From Actinacidiphila cocklensis (GTDB taxonomy: Bacteria; Actinomycetota; Actinomycetes; Streptomycetales; Streptomycetaceae), in the NCBI RefSeq assembly GCF_907177275.1, contig NZ_CAJSLV010000057.1, forward strand, positions 58,676-122,675: 64,000 bases of DNA, given 5' to 3'. The notes under the pieces were generated by a model. The model was not told where the DNA came from. It saw only the letters and a program-made list of their open reading frames with translations, and made no database searches. Position 1 is the first letter of the stretch. Each line of letters opens with the position of its first letter. This document shows, piece after piece, positions 28,752-38,171 of this stretch. The position numbers and the translations under genes are program-made.

Positions 28752-29663
28752 TCAGCGGTACTTCTGGCAGTAGTCCTTGAGCTTCTGCACGCATGCCGCC
28801 GACCCCAGGGAGCCGACCATCAGGCGGTCGAAGCCGCGCTCGTAGCTGTCGACCTCCTGACGGTCCTGCAGGTACAGCCCGCCGTTGCAGCGCTCGATGT
28901 AGACGATCGCGGGCAGCTGGTCGGCGGCGAAGTCGAAGACCGTGGTCGTGCCGATCTGCACCGGGAGGTTCAGCCGGGCGGAGGGGGCAAGCCGGAAGCT
29001 GATCCGCTCGTGCCCGGCGAGTTCTATCAGGTGCTCGATCTGCCGGCGCATGATCGGGTTGGTGCCGTAGCCGCGGGAGAGGGTGACCTCGTCCAGCACG
29101 CAGATCAACTGCGTGCCGGAGTCCCGCAGGAAGCGCTGCGCCCGCATGGTGCGCAGCTCGATGATCCGCTCGGCCGTCCGCACGTTCGGCTCCAGCGAGT
29201 TCGCCTTGACCAGCGCCCGGGTGTAGTCCGGGATCTGCAGCAGGCCCAGCAACTGGCCGCTCTCGTAGGAGCGGATGCGCGCGGCGATGTCCTCCAGGCT
29301 GACGTAGGTCTGCAGTTCCTTGGGCGCGACGTCCCGCCAGGCCTCCCACCAGCCCTTCTCGTTGGCCTGCTGGGACAGTCCGAGCAGCCGCTCGCGCTCG
29401 TCGGCGTCCACGACCCCGTAGACGTCCAGCAGGCCCAGCACGTCCTTCTCCTTGAAGTCGTGCTCGCCGCTCTCCAGCCGGCTGATCTTGGAGGCGGAGC
29501 AGCCGCCGACGGCGCGCGCGACCTCCTTCTCCGTCAGGCCGAGCGCGTCGCGGTGTTTTCGCAGCGTCTCACCGAAGATCATGCGCTGCGCGGTCGGCGC
29601 CCGGCCGGACAGCGGGCGGACATGGCGAACTCCGCGCGGGGCGCGGGACGGCTGGGCAGACAC
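28752..29663 (-). CDS. XRE-family regulator with DUF5753 domain
   Basis: 303 residues from a GTG start with a GAGGGAGAG site. Residues about 30-90 are a Cro/CI-type HTH (TLRKHRDALGLTEKEVARAVGGCSASKISRLE). Residues about 110-290 are the DUF5753 (Scr1-like) domain. These WhiJ-type proteins form a large Streptomyces family affecting development and antibiotic production and are usually paired with a small DUF397 protein. That partner lies immediately upstream at 29759, and I infer one transcription unit. Confidence 0.92.
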   Translation of the reverse strand: MSAQPSRAPRGVRHVRPLSGRAPTAQRMIFGETLRKHRDALGLTEKEVARAVGGCSASKISRLESGEHDFKEKDVLGLLDVYGVVDADERERLLGLSQQANEKGWWEAWRDVAPKELQTYVSLEDIAARIRSYESGQLLGLLQIPDYTRALVKANSLEPNVRTAERIIELRTMRAQRFLRDSGTQLICVLDEVTLSRGYGTNPIMRRQIEHLIELAGHERISFRLAPSARLNLPVQIGTTTVFDFAADQLPAIVYIERCNGGLYLQDRQEVDSYERGFDRLMVGSLGSAACVQKLKDYCQKYR

Positions 29664-29758
29664 GGGCGGGCTCTCCCTCGCACTGAGCGGGCGTCATCGT
29701 GGCCCCCTCATCCTGCCTCAGTCATATGAGATCGGAAGTTGCCAGTCCGGGCGGCCGG

Positions 29759-30019
29759 TTACCGCCCCTCAGTGAACTCCCCGGCGGCCACGGAGGCAAC
29801 GAAAGCGCGTGCCGCGGCGCGTTCGAAGGCCAGAACCGCACCTTCAGGGTCCTTCGAGTCGCGGAAAGCGACCGTTTCGCGACCGATTCTGCCCACTTCC
29901 ACGCAGGCGCTCTGGTGGTTGCTGTAGGTGCTTTTCTGCCACGCCACGGCTAAGCCGCCCGTGCCGTCGGCTCCCATCAGGTGTTTCCCGTGATCTGTGT
30001 GTCGGCTGTGACCGGCCAT
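29759..30019 (-). CDS. DUF397 protein, partner of the XRE/DUF5753 regulator
   Basis: 86 residues from the ATG behind AAAGAGGA; a longer in-frame start exists but lacks a site. The core WQKSTYSNHQSACVEVG followed by VAFRDSKDPEGAVLAF is the DUF397 signature. DUF397 proteins pair with DUF5753 regulators and have been proposed to modulate them, sometimes described as toxin-antitoxin-like. It precedes the regulator by 95 bp on the same strand. No anti-sigma-like ATPase gene, often the third member, is present. Confidence 0.9.
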   Translation of the reverse strand: MAGHSRHTDHGKHLMGADGTGGLAVAWQKSTYSNHQSACVEVGRIGRETVAFRDSKDPEGAVLAFERAAARAFVASVAAGEFTEGR

Positions 30020-30458
30020 GAGTCCTCTTTCCCTGCCGAGAGCGATGATCAGGTCCGCGGTCTGCAAATGCAGGCACCGCGGCCCCTTGGAAAGGATGAC
30101 CCCCTGTCGCGGCCTTCATGCGCGGAGGCGGCATGCAAGGGGGTTGCGCCTGAGGCACGTGGAGCCGCCGGAGCGCTCTGGGGCGCGAGGTGCGTACGGA
30201 CGGCGCGCTCGTCTGAACCGTTCAAGCGCCCCAGCTGGTGCTGGTGGTACTTGATGGAACCTGTCGGAAGCTGGGGGAATTTCGCCGCCTGGCATGCCGT
30301 CAACCAGCTGTGCGGCTTCTCGCCTGAGCGTTTGTGTGCGAACTCTTGCGTTCCGACCCTCCCGGGGCTAGGTTTCCGGCTCGTTAAGACGATTCAAGCT
30401 CCCGGCGCCGGCATTGGCGACCGCGCTTCCCACCGCAATGCTGTCGAAGGGGACCTCC
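30020..30458. other. 439-bp divergent intergenic region, DUF397 / beta-galactosidase
   Basis: Carries the promoters of both divergent genes. An 84-codon open frame on the minus strand (30049-30303) has no ribosome site and no recognisable similarity, so I leave it uncalled. A less GC-rich stretch at about 30,360-30,405 is the likeliest site of the beta-galactosidase promoter. I see no clear operator dyad. Confidence 0.4.
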
Positions 30459-33400
30459 GTGGACCTATCCCGCCGCGCCTTCTCCGTACTGACCGGCTCG
30501 GCCGCCGCCGCGCTGGCCCTGCCGGCCGCGGCCCACGCCGCCGCGCCCGGGGCCGCGGTCCCCGCCGGCACCGCACCGGCCCCCCTCGCGGGCGGCCACG
30601 GGGACGGCGCCGCGCACACCGTCGCCTTCGACCGCTACTCGCTGCTCATCGACGGGCAGCGGGTGCCGATCTGGTCGGGCGAGTTCCACCCCTTCCGGCT
30701 CCCCAGCCCCTCGCTGTGGCTTGACGTCCTGCACAAGATGAAGGCCAACGGCTACAACGCCGTCAGCATCTACGTCTCGTGGAACTTCCACTCCCCGGCC
30801 CCCGGCAGCTACGACTTCACCGGCGTCCGCGACCTGGACCGCTTCCTCGACCTCGCGGCCGAGGCCGGGCTCTACGTCATCGCGCGACCGGGCCCCTACA
30901 TCAACGCCGAGGTGGACGGCGGAGGCTACCCCGGCTGGCTGGCCATCACCCCCGGCCGGGCACGCACCAGCGACCCGACCTACCTCGCGCACGCCGACGA
31001 GTACCTCACCGCGGTCAACGCGATCATCGGGCGGCACCTGTACACCAAGGGCGAGGGCACCGTGGTGCTCTACCAGCTGGAGAACGAGTACGCCTCGTTC
31101 GTCACCAGCTCCACCGGCATGGACTACATGGCCCACCTCTACGCGAAGGTGCGCGCCGACGGCATCGACGTACCCCTCTTCCACAACGACAAGGGCCGCA
31201 ACGGCTACTGGGCACCCGGCGGCTTCGACACCGGCGGCGAGCAGGGCCGCTACCTCTACGCCTTCGACGGCTACCCCTCGCCCTCCAGCACCCCGCCCGA
31301 CTGGGGCTACTTCGGCACCGGCGGCGCCAAGGGCGGCTCCACCGCCAGCCCCGACACCCCCGGTTTCACCGCCGAGTTCGGCGGCGGCTGGTTCGACCCG
31401 TGGGGCGGCGCCGAGTTCGGCGGGCTGGGCTACGGCGAGTCCCGCAGGACCCGCGACGCGGCCTTCGAACGGCGCTTCTACCTCACCAACCTGGCCAACG
31501 GCATCAAGGTCCACAACGTCTACATGACCTTCGGCGGCACCTCGTGGGGCTGGCTGCCCGCGCCCGTCGTCTACACCTCCTACGACTACGGCGCCGCCAT
31601 CGACGAGGGCCGCAACCAGACCTCCAAGCTGCTGCCGATGCGGCAGATCGGCGCGATGCTCGCCACCTTCCCCGACCTGGCCGAGCTGGACCGGGCCGAG
31701 GACACCGCGGCCGTCGGCGGCACCGTCCGCGTCTACCACCTGGCCAACCCCGAGCGCGGCTCGCACCTGTACTTCCTGCGCAACGACAGCACGCAGGAAG
31801 CCGTCTGCACCCTGCCGGTGAGTACCGCGACCGGCACGGTCACCGTGCCAGCGGCCCCCGGCGGCATGCGGGTGGCGGGCAAGGACATGAAGGTGGTCGC
31901 CACCAACCTGTCGCTGGGCCGGCGGGCACTGCTCTACACCACCGCCCAGCCGATGTGGCGGGCCTCCGGCGACGCCCAGGACATCACCCTGCTCACCGGC
32001 AGGCCGGGCGACCCGGTCGAGACGGTCCTGGTCTGCCGCAGCCGCCCCACCGTCACGGTGACCGAGGGCAGCGCCGAGACCGCCTACGACGCCGCGGCCG
32101 GCACCCTGCGCGTCAACGCGGTCCTCAGCGGCCTCACCCGCGTCCGCGTCGAGGGCGGCAGCAGCGACACCCCGCTGCTGCTGCTCCTGGCCGACGACAC
32201 CGCGGCCGCCACCCTGTGGCCCCGCGAGACCCCGGACGGCCCGGTGCTCGTCCGCGGTCCCGCGCTGCTGCGCACCGCCGAGGTCCACGGCGTCAACCTG
32301 CAGCTCACCGGCGACACCGACGCGCCCGCGCCGCTGGAGGTGTGGGCGCCGGACCGGGTCAAGCACCTCGACTGGAACGGGCAGCGCGTCCAGGCCGGCG
32401 CCACCCGCGACGGCAGCCTCGCCGCCGACCGCGAGCTGCCCGGCCCCGGCGCCGTCCGGCTGCCCGCGCTCACCGGCTGGCGGTACGCCGCCGAGAGCCC
32501 CGAGGCCGAGCCCGGCTTCGACGACGGCGGGTGGCGGGTGTGCGACCTCACCGCGTCCAACAGCTCCACCGCGCTGCCCGCCGGGCAGCCCGCGGTCCTG
32601 TTCGCCGACGACTACGGCTTCCACTACGGCGACGTCTGGTACCGCACCACGATCGACGGCGCCGCCGACCCGCAGAACCTCCGGCTGACCTACCAGGGCG
32701 GCACCCTCGGCCTGCTCATGGCCTGGTGGGACGGCCGGCCGCTCGGCACCCACCGGCTGCCGACGCCCACCAAGGCGCAGGACACGGTGGCCAGTTGGAC
32801 CGGCACCGCGCAGTTCACCGTGCCCGACGACCTGCGCGGCGACGGGCCGCACACCCTGGCGGTGCTGGTCAGGCCGATGGCCCACGCCGAGGACGGCGGC
32901 GCCAACGACGCCTTCAAGGCCGCCCGCGGCCTGCTCGCCGCCACCCTCGACGGCACCGTACCGACCTGGCGCGTCCAGGGCGCGGCCGGCACCGACCCGG
33001 TGCGCGGCCCGCTCAACACCGGCGGCCTGTACGGCGAGCGCGCCGGCTGGCACCTGCCGGGCCTGCCCGACCGGCACTGGGCGCCGGTCACCCTGCCGTA
33101 CACCGACTCCCGGCAGGGCGTCGCCTGGTACCGCACCGACTTCACGCTGAGCGTGGACCGCGGCACCGACGCCTCGATCGGCCTGACCCTCACCGACGAC
33201 CCGTCCCGGGCCTACCGGGTGCAGATCTTCCTCAACGGCTGGAACCTCGGCCAGTACGCCAACGACGTCGGCCCGCAGCACACCTTCGTGCTGCCCAACG
33301 GCATTCTGCGCACCGACGGTTCCAACACCCTGGCGCTGGCCGTCCTCAGTGACGGGACCACCCCGGCAGGCCTCCCGGCACCCGCCCTGACCCTGCTGGG

Positions 33401-33461
33401 CGCGGTCGCGGGCGGCGTCCCCGTCGAGGACGTCCGCTCACCCGGCTACCGCGCGAGCTAG
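30459..33461 (+). CDS. Secreted GH35 beta-galactosidase (Tat signal)
   Basis: 1,000 residues from GTG 30459, chosen because AAGGGGA lies 6 bases upstream; ATG 30438 has no site. The N-terminus LSRRAFSVLTGSAAAALALP is a twin-arginine signal ending near Ala-His-Ala. The GH35 barrel shows WSGEFHPFRLPSPSLWLDVL at its start, acid/base E210 in YQLENEYASF and nucleophile E306 in FTAEFGGGWFDPWGG. C-terminal beta-sandwich domains with a galactose-binding-like jelly roll complete it. It hydrolyses terminal beta-galactosides outside the cell, probably of plant polysaccharides. Confidence 0.94.
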   Translation: MDLSRRAFSVLTGSAAAALALPAAAHAAAPGAAVPAGTAPAPLAGGHGDGAAHTVAFDRYSLLIDGQRVPIWSGEFHPFRLPSPSLWLDVLHKMKANGYNAVSIYVSWNFHSPAPGSYDFTGVRDLDRFLDLAAEAGLYVIARPGPYINAEVDGGGYPGWLAITPGRARTSDPTYLAHADEYLTAVNAIIGRHLYTKGEGTVVLYQLENEYASFVTSSTGMDYMAHLYAKVRADGIDVPLFHNDKGRNGYWAPGGFDTGGEQGRYLYAFDGYPSPSSTPPDWGYFGTGGAKGGSTASPDTPGFTAEFGGGWFDPWGGAEFGGLGYGESRRTRDAAFERRFYLTNLANGIKVHNVYMTFGGTSWGWLPAPVVYTSYDYGAAIDEGRNQTSKLLPMRQIGAMLATFPDLAELDRAEDTAAVGGTVRVYHLANPERGSHLYFLRNDSTQEAVCTLPVSTATGTVTVPAAPGGMRVAGKDMKVVATNLSLGRRALLYTTAQPMWRASGDAQDITLLTGRPGDPVETVLVCRSRPTVTVTEGSAETAYDAAAGTLRVNAVLSGLTRVRVEGGSSDTPLLLLLADDTAAATLWPRETPDGPVLVRGPALLRTAEVHGVNLQLTGDTDAPAPLEVWAPDRVKHLDWNGQRVQAGATRDGSLAADRELPGPGAVRLPALTGWRYAAESPEAEPGFDDGGWRVCDLTASNSSTALPAGQPAVLFADDYGFHYGDVWYRTTIDGAADPQNLRLTYQGGTLGLLMAWWDGRPLGTHRLPTPTKAQDTVASWTGTAQFTVPDDLRGDGPHTLAVLVRPMAHAEDGGANDAFKAARGLLAATLDGTVPTWRVQGAAGTDPVRGPLNTGGLYGERAGWHLPGLPDRHWAPVTLPYTDSRQGVAWYRTDFTLSVDRGTDASIGLTLTDDPSRAYRVQIFLNGWNLGQYANDVGPQHTFVLPNGILRTDGSNTLALAVLSDGTTPAGLPAPALTLLGAVAGGVPVEDVRSPGYRAS

Positions 33462-33472
33462 CAGCGCGGTGT

Positions 33473-33508
33473 GGCGGCCCGGCACCCGGTGGGGGGTGCC
33501 GGGCCGCC
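33473..33508 (+). terminator. Terminator of the beta-galactosidase gene
   Basis: A perfect 15-bp GC stem (33473-33487 with 33494-33508) and 6-base loop, 11 bases after the stop codon. Confidence 0.85.
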
Positions 33509-33716
33509 GGCGGGTCGGGCCGCGGACGCCCGTGGCGCGGCCCGCCGCAACCGGAGGGCGGCCGTCCGTGCCGTGTTGCGGGCGGCTGCGAGCCTTGGTG
33601 GAATCGTGACGTAGTCCTATGGCGACAGTCCGTGTTCGCCGGTGTTGCGGAGCGGGGTCCCCTCTCGCGTGATCCGCCCGGTACGGGGGTGCGCGGGCGC
33701 CTACGGAAGGAAGACC

Positions 33717-34685
33717 ATGGCGGGTGACATCGTCAACCCCGACTTCGCCGAGCCCGGTATCGGGTCCGCGCCGAAGCGGAAGCTGTTCACCACCAAGAAC
33801 GGCGACGGCATCCCCGGCTGGGAGGTCACCCAGGACGCCGTCCAGCTCGTCGCGCTCCCGCCCGAGGCCCGCCCCGCCGGGTCCGGCGGCGGGCAGGCCC
33901 TCCGGCTCAAGGGCGAGGAGCCCGAGCAGGTCGGCGCCGTCGACCAGACCGTGCCGACCACCCCCGGCCGCAAGACCACCATCAGCTGGATGGAGTCGCC
34001 CGACGTCTCCGCGCTGGCCGAGCCCATCGCCGCCGAGCAGGAGTACACGGTGCTGGTCCGCCCGGTCGAGACGGCCGAGGGCGGCCCGGGCCGGAAGAAG
34101 GAGGTCTTCGCGCCGGCCGGGACCGGGGGACCCGACTGGCACCGCCGCTCGGTCGAGTTCACCCCGACCGGCTCGAACGTGACCGTCGAGTTCAGCGCCG
34201 GCCTCCCGGGCGTCCTGGCCCCGCTGATCACCGGCTTCGCCCTGACCGCGGGCGCCGCCCCGCCGCCGCGGCCGGCCACCGTCCACGGCAAGGCGACCGG
34301 CGCCCCGGCCCGGGCCGAGCCGGGCGGGACGGTCCAGCTGGCGTTCACCGTCGGCAACCGCGCACCGGAACCCGTACCGGGGGAGAAGGTCACCGTCACC
34401 ATGCGGTCGCAGCAGCCGCTCGCCCTGGCCGCGGGCAGCCCCGGCACTGTCACCTTCGCTGGCCGGCAGCTCGCCGCCGGCGGGCCGCCGGAGCAGGGCG
34501 CTTTCCTGGTCACCGTCCCGCCCGGTACCGCACCCGGGACGTACCAGGCCGTCGCCGACCTCTCCTGCGACGGTGTGCCGGCCGCCGACGGCACGCTGAC
34601 CTGGCAGGTCGAGGTGCCCGAGACGGCGGCGCCGCCCGCGGACGGCCACAGCCCCGGGACCCCGCTGGCCGGCCGGGCTCCCTGA
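33717..34685 (+). CDS. DUF642-like beta-sandwich protein without signal peptide
   Basis: 322 residues from an ATG behind GGAAGGAAG. Residues about 3-175 show the DUF642/choice-of-anchor pattern: VNPDFAEP, IPGWEV, VQLVALP, QALRLKG, VDQTVPTTPGRKTTISW, then HRRSVEFTPTGSNVTVEFSA. This is a galactose-binding-like beta-sandwich. Residues about 190-310 resemble an immunoglobulin-like DUF11/NEW3 repeat (AEPGGTVQLAFTVGN...YQAVADLSCDG). Such domains normally belong to secreted proteins, yet I see no Sec or Tat signal and no anchor. A cytoplasmic role or non-classical export are the alternatives. Confidence 0.65.
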   Translation: MAGDIVNPDFAEPGIGSAPKRKLFTTKNGDGIPGWEVTQDAVQLVALPPEARPAGSGGGQALRLKGEEPEQVGAVDQTVPTTPGRKTTISWMESPDVSALAEPIAAEQEYTVLVRPVETAEGGPGRKKEVFAPAGTGGPDWHRRSVEFTPTGSNVTVEFSAGLPGVLAPLITGFALTAGAAPPPRPATVHGKATGAPARAEPGGTVQLAFTVGNRAPEPVPGEKVTVTMRSQQPLALAAGSPGTVTFAGRQLAAGGPPEQGAFLVTVPPGTAPGTYQAVADLSCDGVPAADGTLTWQVEVPETAAPPADGHSPGTPLAGRAP

Positions 34686-34704
34686 ACCGTCCGCCGCCCC
34701 GCCG

Positions 34705-35940
34705 TCAGGCCCTGGCCGGCTCGATCCGGCCCGCCACCTCGCCGAGGCCGACGCGTACACCGCCGGGGCCGGGGGCGGTCGCCGTGATGACCACCTCGTC
34801 GCCGTCCTCCAGGAAGGCCCGCGTGCTGCCGTCGGGCAGCCCGACCGGCCGCTCGCCGCCGTGGGTCAGCTCGATCAGCGCGCCCACGCTGTCCGGCTCG
34901 GGGCCGCTGACCGTGCCCGACGCGAAGAGGTCGCCGGGGCGCAGGCTGGCCCCGTTCACCGTCAGGTGCGCCAGCATCTGCGCGTACGTCCAGTACATCG
35001 CCGCGAAGGGCGGCCGGGAGACCGTGTGCCCGTTGAGCCGCAGCTCCATGGCGATGTCCAGGCCGCAGGGCGGCTCGGCGGCGCTGTCGTCGAGATACGG
35101 CAGCAGCGGGGTGTCCCGCTCCGGCGGCGCGGTACGCGCGTGGGCCAGCGCGTCCAGCGGGACCACCCACGGCGACACCGAGGTCGCGAAGGACTTGCCG
35201 AGGAAAGGCCCCAGCGGCACGTACTCCCAGGCCTGCACGTCGCGCGCCGACCAGTCGTTGAGCAGGCACACCCCGAAGACGTGGTCGTCCGCGCCGGCCA
35301 TCGCGACCCGCGAGCCGCGCGCGGAGGCGCCGCCCACCACGAAGCCCAGCTCCGCCTCGACGTCCAGCCGCAGCGAGGGGCCGTACGACGGCGCCGCCTC
35401 GCCCGCCGCCCTGCGCTGCCCGCACGGCCGCACCACGGGGGAGCCCGACACCACCACGGTGCCCGCCCTGCCGTGGTAGCCGATCGGCAGGTGCTTCCAG
35501 TTCGGGGTCAGCGGGTCCGCCCCGGCCCGGAAGATCCGGCCGACGTTCAGCGCATGGTGCTCCGAGGCGTAGAAGTCGACGTAGTCGGCCACCTCGAACG
35601 GCAGGTCGAGGACCGCCCCCGCCAGCGGGACCAGCAGCGGCTCCACCGCGGACCGGTGCCGCTCGGCGGTCAGCCACTCGGTGAGCGCCGCCCGCACCCG
35701 GGTCCACGCCGGGCGCCCCGCCGCGAGCAGCGGGTTCAGCAGGGGTGCGGACAGCAGTTCCACGACCTGCCCGGGCGCCTCGACCGCCCGGGCCGCGGCC
35801 CCCGCGTCCAGCACCCGGTTGCCGAAGCGAACCCCGATCCGCGGCCGCGGGTCCGCGGCGGTGCGGAAGACCCCGTAGGGCAGGTTGTGCACCCCGAAGG
35901 GATCGTCGGACGGCACGGCGAAGGGGCTGTCGGTGCTCAA
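34705..35940 (-). CDS. fahA: Fumarylacetoacetase
   Basis: 411 residues from a TTG start 5 bases after GGAGG. Fumarylacetoacetase hydrolyses 4-fumarylacetoacetate to fumarate and acetoacetate, the last step of tyrosine/homogentisate catabolism. The N-terminal SH3-like domain (about 1-110) precedes the catalytic part. DFYASEHHALNVGRIFR holds the metal Asp and catalytic His; LDVEAELGFVVG holds two metal Glu; VCLLNDWSARDVQAWEYVPLGPF holds the remaining Asp. The rest of the homogentisate pathway is not in the window. It is divergent from the zinc-ribbon SDR. Confidence 0.95.
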   Translation of the reverse strand: MSTDSPFAVPSDDPFGVHNLPYGVFRTAADPRPRIGVRFGNRVLDAGAAARAVEAPGQVVELLSAPLLNPLLAAGRPAWTRVRAALTEWLTAERHRSAVEPLLVPLAGAVLDLPFEVADYVDFYASEHHALNVGRIFRAGADPLTPNWKHLPIGYHGRAGTVVVSGSPVVRPCGQRRAAGEAAPSYGPSLRLDVEAELGFVVGGASARGSRVAMAGADDHVFGVCLLNDWSARDVQAWEYVPLGPFLGKSFATSVSPWVVPLDALAHARTAPPERDTPLLPYLDDSAAEPPCGLDIAMELRLNGHTVSRPPFAAMYWTYAQMLAHLTVNGASLRPGDLFASGTVSGPEPDSVGALIELTHGGERPVGLPDGSTRAFLEDGDEVVITATAPGPGGVRVGLGEVAGRIEPARA

Positions 35941-36110
35941 CGGACCTCCAGGGCGGGGCGGTGCGGCCGCCCCGAGACTACCGGCCGGGCGCCCGCCGCC
36001 GGTTTGGAGCTGCCCGCAGGTCAAACGTAAAGTTCGGCCCAAGACCCGGGGGCGTACCCGGGCTGCCCCGGGACCCCAGCGGACCGGGCGGACAGGAGAG
36101 CGGCAGCGGG

Positions 36111-37589
36111 ATGACGGCGACGACCCAGGACTTCCACGACCTCGGACCGGAGGAGGACGCGCCCGGTATCGACCCGGCACGCCTCGACGTCTGCCTGGCC
36201 GTGCTCGCCGAACTCGACGCACTGCCCGTCGACCATCCCGACGCCATCGCCGTCCGCCGCGCCACCGCCGGCATCTACCGCATGGTCAAGCAGCGCCGCC
36301 GCCAGGAGCGCAGGGCCGCCAAGACCGCCAACGACAAGTCCGTGACCGAGGCCACCGCCACCGGCGCCGCCGACCGCATCGACGACGAGACGCTCGGCAT
36401 CCAGCTGTCCACCTCGGTCACCACCGAGATCGCCGGCATCCTGGAGCGCCCCCGCTCCTGCTACGTCTGCAAGACCCGCTACGTCGAGGTCGACGCGTTC
36501 TACCACCAGCTGTGCCAGGACTGCGCCCGGGAGAACCGCGCCCGCCGCGACGCCCGTACCGACCTGACCGGGCGGCGTGCCCTGCTCACCGGCGGACGCG
36601 CCAAGATCGGCATGTACATCGCGCTGCGGCTGCTGCGGGACGGCGCGCGCACCACGATCACCACCCGCTTCCCCAACGACGCCGTCCGCCGCTTCAAGGC
36701 GATGCCCGACAGCGACGAGTGGATACACCGGCTCAAGATCGTCGGCATCGACCTGCGCGACCCGGCCCAGGTGGTGGCCCTGGCCGACTCCGTCGCCGCG
36801 GACGGCCCGCTGGACATCCTGATCAACAACGCCGCCCAGACCGTACGCCGCACCCCGGGCGCCTACCGCGAGCTGGTCGCCGCCGAGGGTGCGCCGCTGC
36901 CGGCAGGGGAACTGCCCGCCACCGAGGTCTTCGGCGCCTACGGCAGCGGCGCGCAGACCGCCGCCGCGCTGCCCGCGCCCCGCGGCGAGTCGCTCACCGC
37001 CCAGGACGTCACCGACCTCGCGCTGGTCAGCGGTTCCGCGTCGCTCGCCAGGATCGAGGCGGGCACCGCCATCGACGCGGGCGGGCTGGTGCCCGACCTG
37101 GACGCGTCCAACACCTGGGTCCAGACCGTCGGCGAGGTCGACCCCGTCGAGCTGCTCGAAGTCCAGCTGTGCAACGTGACGGCGCCCTTCGTGCTGGTCA
37201 GCCGGCTGCGGCCGGCGATGGCCGCGGCGGCGGCCCGGCGCAAGTACGTGGTGAACGTCTCGGCCATGGAGGGCCAGTTCTCCCGCGGCTACAAGGGCGC
37301 GGGGCACCCGCACACCAACATGGCCAAGGCCGCGCTGAACATGCTCACCCGCACCAGCGCGCAGGAGATGCTGGACACCGACGGCATCCTGATGACCGCG
37401 GTCGACACCGGCTGGATCACCGACGAGCGCCCGCACCCCGACAAGATCCGGCTCGCCGCCGAGGGCTTCCACGCGCCCCTCGACCTCGTCGACGGCGCCG
37501 CACGGGTCTACGACCCGATCGTCCGCGGCGAGCAGGGCGAGGACCTCTACGGCTGCTTCCTCAAGGACTACGCCCCCGCCGCGTGGTGA
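36111..37589 (+). CDS. SDR-like protein with zinc ribbon and no catalytic Tyr
   Basis: 492 residues. An N-terminal helical region (1-100, Lys/Arg-rich around 60-75) is followed by a four-cysteine ribbon: C117, C120, C135, C138. The Rossmann domain then begins (RRALLTGGRAKIG, 155-167), with DILINNAAQ as the NNAG-like motif. S384 occupies the catalytic Ser position, but the expected YxxxK is replaced by HPHTNMAK, with Thr402 four residues before K406. The domain also has a roughly 100-residue insert after the NNAA motif. Similar Tyr-less SDRs exist in other organisms, but their function is unclear to me. Confidence 0.8.
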   Translation: MTATTQDFHDLGPEEDAPGIDPARLDVCLAVLAELDALPVDHPDAIAVRRATAGIYRMVKQRRRQERRAAKTANDKSVTEATATGAADRIDDETLGIQLSTSVTTEIAGILERPRSCYVCKTRYVEVDAFYHQLCQDCARENRARRDARTDLTGRRALLTGGRAKIGMYIALRLLRDGARTTITTRFPNDAVRRFKAMPDSDEWIHRLKIVGIDLRDPAQVVALADSVAADGPLDILINNAAQTVRRTPGAYRELVAAEGAPLPAGELPATEVFGAYGSGAQTAAALPAPRGESLTAQDVTDLALVSGSASLARIEAGTAIDAGGLVPDLDASNTWVQTVGEVDPVELLEVQLCNVTAPFVLVSRLRPAMAAAAARRKYVVNVSAMEGQFSRGYKGAGHPHTNMAKAALNMLTRTSAQEMLDTDGILMTAVDTGWITDERPHPDKIRLAAEGFHAPLDLVDGAARVYDPIVRGEQGEDLYGCFLKDYAPAAW

Positions 37590-37638
37590 CCGGGCCGGTC
37601 GCCCGGGCAGGGCCGCCCGGCGCCGGTAGGCTCCAAGG

Positions 37639-38076
37639 GTGCCCAGCTTCACGGTCGAACGGCGTACGGAGCTGCCGCCGGCCGAGGCATGGCGGCGGCT
37701 GACCACCTGGCAGGACCACAGCGCCACGGTGCCGCTCACCCGGATCACCGTGCGCACCCCGCCCCCGACGCGCGTCGGCACGGTCTTCGTCGCCATGACG
37801 GGGCTGGGCCGCGCCTCCTTCGCCGACCCCATGCGGGTCGCCGTGTGGGAGCCGCCCGCCGCGGACGGCCGCCCCGGGCGGTGCCGGCTGGAGAAGACCG
37901 GCCGGATCGTCACCGGCTGGGCCGAGATCCAGGTCGGTGCCGACGGCGCGGGCTCGGCCGTGCGCTGGGAGGAGGACCTGCGCGTGCGGTGGCTGCCGCG
38001 GGCCTTCGACGGGCTGACCCGGCGCACGGGGCGGCGGGTCTTCGGGCGGGTCGTGGACACCCTGCTGGCCGGCTGA
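37639..38076 (+). CDS. SRPBCC-fold protein (polyketide cyclase/dehydrase-like)
   Basis: 145 residues from a GTG. The opening FTVERRTELPPAEAWRRLTTWQDH and the later IVTGWAEIQVGADGAGSAVRWEEDL match the START/SRPBCC helix-grip fold. The terminal helix is RVFGRVVDTLLAG. These proteins bind hydrophobic ligands, act as cyclases or serve as membrane-stress regulators. The ribosome site is poor and the start is uncertain. It follows the SDR gene by 49 bp, so cotranscription is possible. Confidence 0.75.
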   Translation: MPSFTVERRTELPPAEAWRRLTTWQDHSATVPLTRITVRTPPPTRVGTVFVAMTGLGRASFADPMRVAVWEPPAADGRPGRCRLEKTGRIVTGWAEIQVGADGAGSAVRWEEDLRVRWLPRAFDGLTRRTGRRVFGRVVDTLLAG

Positions 38077-38171
38077 CACCCCGCAGGCCCGCGCCGCGCC
38101 GATGAGTTCCGCGCGGCCCGCCGGTCTACCCACGCGAGGCACCCACCACGAACCGACCCGAGGCGGAAAAC

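Noticed and set aside
30049..30303. 84-codon minus-strand small protein upstream of DUF397
   Set aside because: No ribosome site, no recognisable similarity, atypical composition and a position in a divergent promoter region.
30465..33281. 938-codon antisense open frame opposite the beta-galactosidase
   Set aside because: Long antisense frames are expected in 70+ percent GC DNA. The translation is low-complexity Gly/Ala/Val/Arg/Asp without domains, while the plus strand has clear GH35 motifs.
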